NCBI GenBank assembly: GCA_002354095.1
Contig: DEKX01000048.1
Location: 1-64,000 of the forward strand
Direction: 5' to 3'
Origin: Prevotella sp. UBA2711
GTDB lineage: Bacteria > Bacteroidota > Bacteroidia > Bacteroidales > Bacteroidaceae
Length of the DNA stretch: 64,000 nt
A model generated the notes under the pieces. That model saw only the letters and a list, made by a program, of their open reading frames with translations. It ran no database searches and had not been told where the DNA came from. The position numbers and the translations under genes were made by a program. This document shows positions 8,349 to 16,043 of the stretch, piece after piece (the first letter of the stretch is position 1; each line of letters opens with the position of its first letter).

Positions 8349-8843
8349 ATGAACGCAACAATTGTAATCTATGGTTCCTCGACAGGAACATGCGAGGCCA
8401 TCGCAGAGAAGATTGCCTCGAAACTGGGCTGTGAGGCCCTGAACGTACAGGACTTGACAGCTGACATCGTGGCCGCTAACCAAAACCTGATCCTCGGCAC
8501 CTCGACATGGGGCGCAGGCGAATTGCAAGATGACTGGTACGACGGACTGAAGACACTCCAAGGTGCCGACCTCAGTGGCAAGACCATCGCCCTCTTCGGA
8601 TGCGGCGACTGCTCATCATATAGTGACACGTTCGTAGGTGGCATGGGCGAACTCTACAACGGCATTAAGAATAGTGGTGACAAGTTCATTGGCAGCGTAG
8701 AGACCGATGACTATACCTTCGATGACTCCGAGGCCGTCATTGACGGAAAATTCGTCGGCTTGCCCCTCGACGACATCAACGAGGATGACAAGACCGACAC
8801 CCGTATCGAGGCTTGGATAGCCGCCATCTCTCCTGACATGTAA
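8349..8843 (+). CDS. fldA: Flavodoxin (long-chain)
   Basis: The 164-residue FMN protein shuttles single electrons and replaces ferredoxin when iron is short. The phosphate loop is SSTGTCEAIA (residues 10-19). The flavin-stacking loops contain STWGAGELQDDW and CGDCSSYSDTF, and the long-chain insertion (about 118-145) is present. It is in operon with DUF2023, opposite a heme uptake operon and upstream of ferritin, which fits iron homeostasis. A degenerate paralogue under cobalamin control lies at 15247. Confidence 0.92.
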   Translation: MNATIVIYGSSTGTCEAIAEKIASKLGCEALNVQDLTADIVAANQNLILGTSTWGAGELQDDWYDGLKTLQGADLSGKTIALFGCGDCSSYSDTFVGGMGELYNGIKNSGDKFIGSVETDDYTFDDSEAVIDGKFVGLPLDDINEDDKTDTRIEAWIAAISPDM

Positions 8844-8884
8844 TCACAGGTATAAAATTCATAAAGTATTTGTTTAGTTTAGTG

Positions 8885-8913
8885 AGATGGCTGGCTGTGA
8901 TGGTCAGCCATCT
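8885..8913 (+). other. Hairpin in the leader of the small membrane protein
   Basis: AGATGGCTG and CAGCCATCT form a perfect 9-bp stem, ending 15 bases before the ATG at 8929. The same position in the duplicate leader (about 2365-2398) has a weaker, partly changed stem, so the structure may be under selection or simply inherited with the duplication. Confidence 0.45.
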
Positions 8914-8928
8914 ATTGCAAGAAACAAT

Positions 8929-9171
8929 ATGATATTATTGAAATCAAATTCTCTGCCAGATTCTGGGAACCGAATCCCTACCTGGCTTTTGTGTCTTTTG
9001 TCGGCAACCACATTGATTCCTGCCATCCTGCTTGCTTTGTCATTCATCAATGGCTGGAGTTGGCTGTGGATGGCTTTTTTCATCATCCTTTTTATCGTCT
9101 CAACGGTATTTCTATGTTATATAGCCAAACTCTACGATGTCTTTTCATCCAGCGGAGGTGGTAGGAAATAA
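8929..9171 (+). CDS. Small two-helix membrane protein, paralogue 2
   Basis: The 80-residue protein is nearly identical to the one at 2409 through both helices (LLCLLSATTLIPAILLALSF is unchanged) but has a longer tail, YDVFSSSGGGRK. The upstream leader is also duplicated. The ATG at 8929 matches the start of the other copy. No strong -7 box is evident immediately upstream, so it may be read through from fldA. Function unknown. Confidence 0.6.
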   Translation: MILLKSNSLPDSGNRIPTWLLCLLSATTLIPAILLALSFINGWSWLWMAFFIILFIVSTVFLCYIAKLYDVFSSSGGGRK

Positions 9172-9212
9172 AGATTTATGTCAAAATTTTCGCATTTTTC
9201 ACAAATCCTTCG

Positions 9213-9220
9213 TATCTTTG
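9213..9220 (+). promoter_or_regulatory. -7 box for ferritin
   Basis: TATCTTTG fits the TAnnTTTG consensus and lies 37 bases before the ferritin ATG. Confidence 0.6.
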
Positions 9221-9257
9221 CAACTGATTATTATTCATTAAATAAAAGACTACGATT

Positions 9258-9746
9258 ATGAACATTTCAAAGAAAATGCAGGATGCGTTTAACGCACAGA
9301 TTACAGCCGAGCTGTATTCATCGAACCTCTATCTCCAAATGGCCTTCTGGTTCCGCAAAGAGGGCTGGAAGGGCTTTGCCGCCTGGATGTTTGACCACTC
9401 GAATGAGGAGAAGGAACATGCCTTGAAGATGGCCAATTTTGTATTAGACCGAGGTGGTGAGGCCGTGGTGACTGCCATCGACGCGCCCGAACAAGACTAC
9501 AATGATCCGAAGAGTATCTTTGAGTACACGCTGAAGCACGAGATGTGGGTGACGGAGAAAATCAACGAGTTGGCCGATGTGGCTGATGAAGAGCATGACC
9601 GTGCAAGCATCAATTTCGTAGACCAGTTCATTGACGAGCAGGTGGAAGAGGAGAAGACCGTGCGCGACATCCTGAACCTGTTCCGCCACCGCGACGGCCA
9701 TACCGTAGCCACCATCGATGATATCGTAGGTGCTGTGAAGGAGTAA
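9258..9746 (+). CDS. ftnA: Non-heme ferritin
   Basis: The 162-residue ferritin is the normal length for the family. It stores iron as a 24-mer, oxidising Fe(II) at a diiron centre. Ligands are visible at E18 (ITAELYSSNLYLQ) and at E51 and H54 (NEEKEHA), with further acidic residues in the third and fourth helices (HEMWVTEKI, FIDEQVEEEK). It has its own promoter, and its neighbours are flavodoxin and heme uptake genes. Iron-dependent control is likely but no regulator site was identified. Confidence 0.93.
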   Translation: MNISKKMQDAFNAQITAELYSSNLYLQMAFWFRKEGWKGFAAWMFDHSNEEKEHALKMANFVLDRGGEAVVTAIDAPEQDYNDPKSIFEYTLKHEMWVTEKINELADVADEEHDRASINFVDQFIDEQVEEEKTVRDILNLFRHRDGHTVATIDDIVGAVKE

Positions 9747-9757
9747 GACGCTGATAC

Positions 9758-9858
9758 CTATTTCTGATTAACCTGCCTATGCAGTCCATCACAGGTGTGC
9801 AATGCTTAAAACACCGCGTTTTAGGTATTGCGTACCTTATTTATTTGCCGTACCTTTG
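9758..9858 (+). promoter_or_regulatory. Repeated promoter/operator element, copy 3
   Basis: This is the third copy of the element. GGTGTGCAAT (9794-9803) faces ATTGCGTACC (9827-9836) around AAAACaccgcGTTTT, and TACCTTTG is at 9851-9858. The TTG of the right arm again sits about 20 bases from the -7 box. It drives enolase. Confidence 0.68.
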
Positions 9859-9886
9859 CATCGTGATTTTAAACCATATAAGACAT

Positions 9887-11194
9887 ATGAAAATAGAAAA
9901 GATTCATGCAAGGGAAATCCTCGATTCAAGAGGTAATCCAACAGTAGAAGTAGAAGTAACACTCGAGAACGGCGTGATGGGTCGTGCTGCTGTGCCATCG
10001 GGTGCATCAACTGGCGAGAACGAGGCGCTGGAACTGCGCGACGGCGACAAAGAGCGCTATCTGGGTAAGGGTGTGCTGAAGGCTGTTGACAATGTAAACA
10101 AGGTTATCGCACCTGCGCTGAAGGGTGATTGCGTGCTGGAGCAGCGCGCAATCGACTATAAGATGCTGGCACTCGACGGCACTCCTACAAAGTCTAAACT
10201 GGGTGCTAACGCTATTCTTGGCGTATCGCTGGCTTGTGCTCAGGCTGCCGCCAAAGCGCTGAACATACCTCTTTATAGATATATAGGTGGCTGCAACGCC
10301 TACACATTGCCCGTACCTATGATGAACATCGTGAACGGTGGTGCACACTCGGCTGCACCTATCGCATTCCAGGAGTTTATGATTCGCCCTGTAGGAGCCA
10401 GCAATGAGCGCGAGGCTATCCGCATGGGTGCCGAGGTATTCCACAATCTGGCAAAGCTACTGAAGGCTCGCGGACTGTCGACTGCTGTAGGCGACGAAGG
10501 CGGTTATGCACCTAACTTCGACGGCATAGAGGATGCTCTCGACACCATCGTAGAGGCTATCAAGAAGGCTGGTTATGAGCCTGGTAAGGATGTGAAGATT
10601 GCAATGGACTGCGCCGCATCGGAATTTGCTACCTGCGAGAACGGCCAGTGGTTCTACGACTATCGTCAGCTGAAGAATGGTGCGAAGAAGGATCCCAACG
10701 GCAAGAAACTCTCGGCCGATGAGCAGATTGCTTATCTGGAGCAGCTCATCACCAAGTATCCTATCGACTCTATCGAGGACGGACTCGACGAGAACGACTG
10801 GGACAACTGGGTAAAACTGACTGAGAAGATTGGCGACCGCTGCCAGCTGGTGGGCGACGACCTGTTTGTGACCAACACTAAGTTCCTGGAGAAGGGCATC
10901 AAGATGGGCGCTGCCAACTCGATACTGATTAAAGTGAACCAGATTGGTTCGTTGACAGAGACCTTGGAGGCTATTGAAATGGCTCATCGACACGGCTATA
11001 CCACAGTGACTTCTCACCGCTCTGGTGAAACAGAGGACACCACGATTGCCGACATCGCAGTAGCCACAAACTCTGGACAAATCAAAACAGGTTCACTTTC
11101 GCGTACCGACCGTATGGCCAAGTACAACCAGCTTATCCGCATCGAAGAGGAGCTTGGCGATACAGCAGCCTACGGCTACAAGCGACTGAAATAA
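9887..11194 (+). CDS. eno: Enolase (phosphopyruvate hydratase)
   Basis: Enolase interconverts 2-phosphoglycerate and phosphoenolpyruvate in glycolysis. The 435-residue protein carries AREILDSRGNPTVEVEV at the N-terminus, GGAHSAAPIAFQEFMI, VGDEGGYAPN, the metal-binding SIEDGLDENDWDNW region, the LIKVNQIGSLTET lysine loop and SHRSGETEDTTIAD. The ATG at 9887 gives the conserved N-terminus; the longer frame from 9779 begins within the promoter. A strong terminator follows. This is typical core chromosome. Confidence 0.97.
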   Translation: MKIEKIHAREILDSRGNPTVEVEVTLENGVMGRAAVPSGASTGENEALELRDGDKERYLGKGVLKAVDNVNKVIAPALKGDCVLEQRAIDYKMLALDGTPTKSKLGANAILGVSLACAQAAAKALNIPLYRYIGGCNAYTLPVPMMNIVNGGAHSAAPIAFQEFMIRPVGASNEREAIRMGAEVFHNLAKLLKARGLSTAVGDEGGYAPNFDGIEDALDTIVEAIKKAGYEPGKDVKIAMDCAASEFATCENGQWFYDYRQLKNGAKKDPNGKKLSADEQIAYLEQLITKYPIDSIEDGLDENDWDNWVKLTEKIGDRCQLVGDDLFVTNTKFLEKGIKMGAANSILIKVNQIGSLTETLEAIEMAHRHGYTTVTSHRSGETEDTTIADIAVATNSGQIKTGSLSRTDRMAKYNQLIRIEEELGDTAAYGYKRLK

Positions 11195-11240
11195 GGCTTA
11201 AACAACTTTTTTGAATAAATCATTTATAATAAAACAACGG

Positions 11241-11276
11241 AATGCAGGTAGGCTGTGAAGCCTGTCTGCATTTTTA
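11241..11276 (+). terminator. Terminator of enolase
   Basis: ATGCAG-AGGCT and AGCCT-CTGCAT pair around GTGA, followed by five T residues. Confidence 0.85.
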
Positions 11277-11285
11277 GAGTAAAAG

Positions 11286-11429
11286 GTGACGAAAGATGCA
11301 GATAAAGAAGATTATACGCGCGAACAGATTGTAGAGATAGCCAAGCGGGTGTTTCTGAAAAATGGCTATGCCAAGACCTCCATGCGCGACATTGCCAAGG
11401 GGGCAGGCATCGGCGTGAGCAATGGGTAA
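11286..11429 (+). pseudogene. TetR/AcrR regulator, N-terminal fragment
   Basis: The frame encodes DYTREQIVEIAKRVFLKNGY, then AKTSMRDIAKGAGIGVSNG and a stop. This is a textbook TetR DNA-binding helix-turn-helix cut exactly where GVSNGTIYNYF would continue. Only a GTG (11286) is available as start. The ligand-binding domain is absent, and the sequence runs directly into an unrelated outer-membrane barrel fragment, so a deletion probably fused the two genes. Confidence 0.75.
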
Positions 11430-11838
11430 GTTCGTGGTGCGAGGTGAGGTGGCGGAGTACCTGGACGAGTTGCAGACTGGAGGCGCACGCGCCGCATCAA
11501 CGAATGCCCTGATAGGTTTAGATTGGTATGCTGGTAACGACTGGACGCTCTCGGCTCAGTATTCTCATAAATACGTCGCGTGGGGAGAACATCGAAATAC
11601 AGGCCTATCAACCCTCCGTATCTCGAAGGACCTGCTGCACAACACGTTGGCGCTGCAGACCTTCGCCTACATCGACGTGACCAACGGCGGTGTGTTTAAT
11701 CGCCTGAGTGCCGACTATGCCCTCAACGACCAGTTGCACACCATCGTAGGCTACGACTTTTTTCACGCTGACAGTGGCATGTTCGCCATCTACAAAAAGA
11801 ACTCAGAGCTCTGGGTCAAATTGAAATATAGTTTTTAA
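11422..11838 (+). pseudogene. Outer-membrane beta-barrel protein, C-terminal fragment
   Basis: The 138-codon frame encodes amphipathic beta strands (WTLSAQYSHKYVAWG, TLALQTFAYIDVTNG, LHTIVGYDFFHAD) and ends ELWVKLKYSF with a terminal aromatic residue, as in outer-membrane barrels. There is no signal peptide, and the first codons are the far side of the TetR deletion junction at about 11420. It is the C-terminal end of a larger porin-like protein, probably not expressed as a functional product. Confidence 0.65.
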
Positions 11839-11855
11839 TTTAATTGACATACATT

Positions 11856-12431
11856 ATGGATAAATCAAACAACAATTATCTAGGCATCCTCGGATGTGCC
11901 ATCCTCTATGCCGTAACGTCTTTTGCCTGCGCCTTCCTGGGCTTCCTGAGCCCCTGGTGTTGGATTGTGGTTTTCCCCGTTCTTGCAGCCGTGCTTGGTG
12001 CTCCCTCTTATCTGTGGGCTGCGTCGAGGTGGCAGCGATTCGGCGTAGCCACGCTGTTTGCACTGGTCCTCGCCGTCGTCCTGTTGGTGATGGGCGAGAT
12101 TGATGTCACACAGTCCCTTTTGATGGTGACAGTCGGCATCGCGTCTGATGTGGTGCGCCAGGCAATAGGTAATACCCATAAACGTAGCATCCTGTTGGCC
12201 TATCCCGTTCTGCCTCTGGGCATCATCGTGTGGCTTATGAAACTATGGACTGCCTCAGAATGGTACTATCAGGGCGCTGCCGAAGAGATTGGGGCCGATT
12301 ATGCTGATGGACTCAGGACACTCTCGTCTATCTGGGCTCTTCTACTTGTTATTGCTCTTACCCTTGCAGTGGGCTTTGTTGGAATCCGCATCTCTGCTGC
12401 AAAAATGAAGTCTGGTAAGAAACTTGGTTAA
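11856..12431 (+). CDS. MptD-family putative ECF transporter S component
   Basis: The 191-residue membrane protein has about five or six helices and resembles the MptD/Trep_Strep S-component family: LGAPSYLWAASRWQRFG, then SDVVRQAIGNTHKRSILLAYPV and a cytoplasmic Lys-rich tail. S components bind a vitamin or other small substrate and rely on EcfA/EcfT energising proteins, which are not in this window. The ATG at 11856 (MDKSNNNYL) is preferred over 11844, because the same start context recurs at 2627. A methyltransferase follows 11 bases downstream. The substrate is unknown. Confidence 0.6.
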   Translation: MDKSNNNYLGILGCAILYAVTSFACAFLGFLSPWCWIVVFPVLAAVLGAPSYLWAASRWQRFGVATLFALVLAVVLLVMGEIDVTQSLLMVTVGIASDVVRQAIGNTHKRSILLAYPVLPLGIIVWLMKLWTASEWYYQGAAEEIGADYADGLRTLSSIWALLLVIALTLAVGFVGIRISAAKMKSGKKLG

Positions 12432-12442
12432 TATAAACGATT

Positions 12443-13057
12443 ATGGCAAACATTTTGAAATCATTTTTCAGTCAGTGTGCACGGCCAAAGGGAGCACTCG
12501 GACGTGTAATGCTGAGTTTCATGAATTATACACATGCCCCGCTGACCAACTGGGGACTGAAGCTTGTGGATGTGCAAGGCGGATGGACTATGCTTGATGT
12601 GGGCTGTGGTGGAGGTTTTACTATTCGCAGATTGCTGAAACGGAGCAAGGATGCGAAAGTATATGGTATCGACATCTCTGAGGAGAGTGTGGCGAAGGCC
12701 AAAAAGGTGAATGCAGAGGTGCTCGACAAACAGGTATTTGTCACTCTGGGGTCAGCCGAGAAACTACCTTACGAGGATGGGAAGTTCAACCTCGTAACGG
12801 CTGTAGAGACCGTTTATTTCTGGCCCAATCTGCCTAATTGCCTGCAAGAGGTGCGCCGTGTACTGAAGTCTGGCGGTAAGTTCGCCATCTTGGTAGAAGT
12901 GGTGGATAGCGATTCTAAGTGGACGAATGTAGTGGAGGGCATGACAGCCTATTCGCCGGAGGATTTGAAAAAGTTGCTTGACGAAGCAGGTTTAACTCAA
13001 ACGGAAATCCACCGTAAGAAACCAACGTATGCCACGATTTTAGGAGTAAAACCTTAA
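12443..13057 (+). CDS. Class I SAM-dependent methyltransferase
   Basis: The 204-residue cytoplasmic methyltransferase has SAM motif I MLDVGCGGGFTIRRLL (about residues 50-65), an acidic end of strand 2 in VYGIDISEES, and GSAEKLPYEDGKFNLVTAVE. It follows the ECF S component by 11 bases, so the two are probably one transcript. The substrate cannot be read from the sequence; small-molecule methylation linked to the transporter cargo is one possibility. Confidence 0.8.
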   Translation: MANILKSFFSQCARPKGALGRVMLSFMNYTHAPLTNWGLKLVDVQGGWTMLDVGCGGGFTIRRLLKRSKDAKVYGIDISEESVAKAKKVNAEVLDKQVFVTLGSAEKLPYEDGKFNLVTAVETVYFWPNLPNCLQEVRRVLKSGGKFAILVEVVDSDSKWTNVVEGMTAYSPEDLKKLLDEAGLTQTEIHRKKPTYATILGVKP

Positions 13058-13086
13058 TTTGCAACCTAGTTGCGATGACTTCACCG

Positions 13087-13094
13087 TACCTTTG
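13087..13094 (+). promoter_or_regulatory. -7 box for second methyltransferase
   Basis: TACCTTTG lies 26 bases before the ATG at 13121. Just upstream, GCAACctaGTTGC is a short dyad that could be an operator. Confidence 0.55.
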
Positions 13095-13120
13095 CACCGT
13101 CAAACGAAAGAATATGAATT

Positions 13121-13783
13121 ATGGCAGACAAAATTAAGAGTTCGTACAAGTTTAGCAAAAGTTTCTACGATGATGCTATCACGCAGGGCAAATGGTGGAG
13201 TAAGTTGTATTTCAAGTTACTCTGGGGCGGTGTCGATGACAACGAGATTGCTCGCAGGGTACTGAGTTGGATTCCCGATGATTTCAAGGGTAAGATGCTC
13301 GATGTCCCTGTTGGTACGGCTGTATTCACTACGGAGAAATACAAGCGGATGAAACAGGCCGACATCACTTGTCTGGACTATAGTCAGGACATGCTGGAGC
13401 AGGCAGAATACCGATTCCGTGGGGCTGGCATCACTAATATCAAGACCATGCAAGGCGACGTGGGCGCACTGCCCTTTGAGGAAGGTTCATTCGATGTCGT
13501 ACTCTGTATGAACGGTCTGCATGTATTCCCCAATAAAGACAAGGCATACTCCGAGATTCTGCGAACCTTGAAACCAGGCGGCGAACTGTTGGCCTGCTTC
13601 TACATCGCAGGTGAACAGAAGGTTGCCGACTGGCTCGCCAAGACCGTGATGACCCGCATGGGCTGGTTTACGCCTCCTTTCGACACGGCCAACGATGTGC
13701 GCCAGCGTCTGGAAACTTACTACGACATCCTCGACTTCCACGTAGAGGGTGCCATGTTATATTTCAAAGCCAAAAAGATATAA
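13121..13783 (+). CDS. Class I SAM-dependent methyltransferase
   Basis: The 220-residue methyltransferase has motif I in degenerate form (MLDVPVGTAVFT in place of LDvGcGtG). The rest is clear: ITCLDYSQDMLEQA, MQGDVGALPFEEGSFDVV and LRTLKPGGELLACFY. The N-terminal SKSFYDDAITQGKWWSKLYFKLLW segment probably shapes the substrate pocket. It has its own -7 box and sits between another methyltransferase and a metal exporter. Substrate unknown. Confidence 0.8.
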   Translation: MADKIKSSYKFSKSFYDDAITQGKWWSKLYFKLLWGGVDDNEIARRVLSWIPDDFKGKMLDVPVGTAVFTTEKYKRMKQADITCLDYSQDMLEQAEYRFRGAGITNIKTMQGDVGALPFEEGSFDVVLCMNGLHVFPNKDKAYSEILRTLKPGGELLACFYIAGEQKVADWLAKTVMTRMGWFTPPFDTANDVRQRLETYYDILDFHVEGAMLYFKAKKI

Positions 13784-13821
13784 TAATATCTTTTAGGTAC
13801 AATAATTCAGTATTTTATTCG

Positions 13822-13829
13822 TACCTTTG
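13822..13829 (+). promoter_or_regulatory. -7 box directly abutting the exporter start codon
   Basis: TACCTTTG ends six bases before the ATG at 13836. Transcription normally starts about this far from the box, so the mRNA would be leaderless or nearly so. Confidence 0.55.
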
Positions 13830-13835
13830 CACCCG

Positions 13836-15065
13836 ATGGATATACAAAGTTTCCTCACATCGCTCTTGAACGTGGTCTGCGAGATGGCTCCCTACCTGCT
13901 ATTGGGATTCTTCATCGCAGGAGTGCTGCACGTATTCGTGCCGCAGAAGTTCTATGCCAACTATCTTTCGCGGAATAACAAGTTGTCGGTGCTATGGGCG
14001 GCGCTGTTGGGCATACCCCTGCCGCTGTGTTCATGTGGAGTCATCCCTACGGCTATCGGTCTGAGGAACGAGAAGGCTTCAAAGGGAGCCATTGCTTCGT
14101 TTCTCATTGCCACGCCACAGACAGGCATCGACTCCATCTTGGCAACCTTCTCGCTGATGGGACTGGGTTTTGCTATTATCCGTCCTACAGCGGCACTTAT
14201 TACGGGTGTCTGCGGCGGACTGCTGGTAAACCGTTTGGTTCGTGAGGATGACGTGAAGGAGGATGCATCCACTTCATGCCAAGTAGAAAGCGGAAACAGG
14301 ATTTGGCGTGTACTGAAGTATGCCTATTATGATATGCTTCGCGACATAGGCCTGCGACTGCTTATTGGACTTGTTGTAGCGGCATTAATTCAGGTCACTG
14401 TGCCTGATGAGTTCTTCCTCAGCTTTGGCAGTCAGCCGTTGCTGCAGATGCTGGTTATACTCATCATCGCCATACCGATGTATATCTGTTCAACAGGTAG
14501 CATCCCCGTGGCAGCAGCCCTGATGATGAAAGGACTCTCGCCAGGTGCAGCACTAGTGATGCTGATGGCCGGGCCTGCGGTAAATCTCGCCTCTATCCTC
14601 GTGGTTCATAAGTCAATGGGGCGTCGCTTTACATCGATTTATCTGATGACCATTGTAGGCTTTGCTGTCCTCTTTGGTCTGCTACTCAATGCTACGGGCT
14701 GGGACTTCACTATTGCCGCTCAGGATGCTTGCTGCATGAGCACATCCGTCCTGCCCAGTCCGTTTAAAATTGTTTGCGCCACAGTATTAACATTATTAAT
14801 TATATTTGCTCTTATGATGAAGTTTTTCAGCAAGTTTACCGCCCAAAAGCCCTTAGACCCCGACGTGACCGTTTACCGTGTCGAGGACATGCATTGCAGC
14901 CATTGCGAGGCAGCCGTAGTCCGTGCCGTCGAGGATCTGCCTGGCGTAGAGAAAGCCAAGGCCAGTGCCTCTGCCAACACCCTCACCATCAAAGGCCCTG
15001 CTACGGAAGAAACCATCCGAACAGCGGTCGAGGGTATCGGATATACGTTCAAGGGAAAAGCTTGA
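13836..15065 (+). CDS. SO_0444-family Cu/Zn efflux permease with HMA domain
   Basis: The 409-residue protein combines a DUF318-type permease of about eight helices with a C-terminal heavy-metal-associated domain. The permease half carries PLPLCSCGVIPTA (about residue 64), a conserved cysteine motif of this exporter group, and GPAVNLASIL. The HMA domain begins at about 345 with VEDMHCSHCEAAV, a CxxC metal site. It probably removes Cu or Zn across the inner membrane. The ATG at 13836 is preferred to the TTG at 13827 because the latter lies inside the -7 box. Confidence 0.82.
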   Translation: MDIQSFLTSLLNVVCEMAPYLLLGFFIAGVLHVFVPQKFYANYLSRNNKLSVLWAALLGIPLPLCSCGVIPTAIGLRNEKASKGAIASFLIATPQTGIDSILATFSLMGLGFAIIRPTAALITGVCGGLLVNRLVREDDVKEDASTSCQVESGNRIWRVLKYAYYDMLRDIGLRLLIGLVVAALIQVTVPDEFFLSFGSQPLLQMLVILIIAIPMYICSTGSIPVAAALMMKGLSPGAALVMLMAGPAVNLASILVVHKSMGRRFTSIYLMTIVGFAVLFGLLLNATGWDFTIAAQDACCMSTSVLPSPFKIVCATVLTLLIIFALMMKFFSKFTAQKPLDPDVTVYRVEDMHCSHCEAAVVRAVEDLPGVEKAKASASANTLTIKGPATEETIRTAVEGIGYTFKGKA

Positions 15066-15102
15066 AGTTCAAACTTATGCCTTGACTTCGTCGAGTTCCG
15101 TC

Positions 15103-15139
15103 GCGACTCGGCCGTTTAAGCGAGCTTAACGGCTCTCGC
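15103..15139. terminator. Convergent terminator-like hairpin
   Basis: GCCGTTTAAG and CTTAACGGC pair around CGAG with one bulged T, extended by GCGA/TCGC. It sits between the convergent exporter and the minus-strand peptide, without a strong T run. Confidence 0.45.
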
Positions 15140-15146
15140 TGCTCCG

Positions 15147-15233
15147 TCACTTGTGGTTGTAGTACCTGATAAGCAGGGCTACTCCTGTAAAAGCCAGGAC
15201 GAATTCGAGGGCTACGATAAAGATGTACTGCAT
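15147..15233 (-). CDS. Possible 28-residue single-helix membrane peptide
   Basis: The frame MQYIFIVALEFVLAFTGVAL plus LIRYYNHK is one hydrophobic helix with a charged C-terminus, as in small membrane regulators. It starts 13 bases after the flavodoxin-like gene on the same strand, so it would share its cobalamin riboswitch transcript. It is too short for a homology call. A chance ORF cannot be excluded, but its composition and position are suggestive. Confidence 0.4.
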   Translation of the reverse strand: MQYIFIVALEFVLAFTGVALLIRYYNHK

Positions 15234-15246
15234 AATGGTAATGGTT

Positions 15247-15648
15247 TTATAAGTTAGGCGAAATGGCGCAGATCCAATTATTTAGATTGCACTTCGGAGA
15301 ATCTGCATAGAGATAGTCGCCAACGATGTGCGCCCCGTTCTCCTTGAGTTCGCGGCAAAAGGCATCGGCATAGATGCCGTTGTCATGCCTGTTGCCAAGA
15401 GCCACCATAACGGCGAGGTTCTTACCGCTCAGGCTGGCCCCACGGAACATCTGAATGGCATACTGCCAATGCGGTGACAGATTGCCACCATCCTGAAACT
15501 CGACGGCAAGGACGAGACTTTGGCTGTTCTCGATCTGCCTAACGTTCATACTCTGGACGCTGACGGTCTCAGCACCCAATTTGTCAGCTATCTCTTCAGC
15601 AATAGCCTGACAGCTGTCGTACACGACGACGATTGATTCATGTTTCAT
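15247..15648 (-). CDS. Degenerate flavodoxin-like protein under cobalamin control
   Basis: The 133-residue protein aligns with FldA at 8349: QAIAEEIADKLGAE, then RGASLSGKNLAVM, YADAFCRELKENG and an identical-style C-terminus (WICAISPNL against WIAAISPDM). The phosphate loop is lost (VYDSCQAI instead of SSTGTCEA), the Trp flavin loop has become FQDGGNLSPHW, and the long-chain insertion is missing. FMN may bind differently or not at all. A cobalamin riboswitch lies upstream, so high B12 should lower expression. A role in reducing corrinoids or in a B12-free alternative pathway is inference. Confidence 0.7.
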   Translation of the reverse strand: MKHESIVVVYDSCQAIAEEIADKLGAETVSVQSMNVRQIENSQSLVLAVEFQDGGNLSPHWQYAIQMFRGASLSGKNLAVMVALGNRHDNGIYADAFCRELKENGAHIVGDYLYADSPKCNLNNWICAISPNL

Positions 15649-15673
15649 ATCTCTACTGTTCTGAATACTCGTT

Positions 15674-15708
15674 AAAAGGGGAAACGTTGTCTCACGACAG
15701 GCTGCCCC
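15674..15708 (-). promoter_or_regulatory. Possible expression-platform terminator of the riboswitch
   Basis: On the minus strand GGGG...TGTC-gtga-GACA...CCCC is followed by TTTT, between the aptamer and the start codon at 15648. It could be the switching terminator of the cobalamin riboswitch. Confidence 0.4.
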
Positions 15709-15849
15709 GTGAACTTATATAATAATACACGTATGCGCACATGACTGCGCAGAACCAACAAAGAGACTACATGACAGTCCTTTTCGATTCATTTATCCCA
15801 CAAAAATGTTTGTTTCGCCTCACGCCCTTACATCGAGGGTCGTTTGGCA

Positions 15850-16022
15850 TGTTACCGAAAAAGGCTGGTCTTCAGACTTTCCTCCACTCCCAAGCGCCTT
15901 CTCACCCAAACGGGCAATGGCGTTTATGCTTAGGAGCCATAACGGAGTTCACTGCTGCGGGACAGTCGGAGATTCACACTCCAGTTCCCAATTAATCGCG
16001 GCTAAGCGAACCTTTACGGGCG
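15850..16022 (-). ncRNA. Cobalamin riboswitch aptamer
   Basis: Read on the minus strand it shows the cobalamin aptamer core in order: AGGTTCGC, then TTGGGAACTGGAGTGTGAAT, CTCCGACTGTCCCGCAGCAG, and the distal arm GCCATTGCCCGTTTGGGTGA. The box GTCTGAAGACCAGCC closes it. It lies between a -7 promoter box at 16044-16051 and the flavodoxin-like gene. Binding of adenosyl- or another cobalamin normally represses the downstream gene. Confidence 0.88.
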
Positions 16023-16043
16023 ACTCTTTCCAGAATCACGCTA

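Noticed and set aside
9779..9886. 36-residue N-terminal extension of enolase
   Set aside because: It would start upstream of the -7 box and is not part of the conserved enolase N-terminus.
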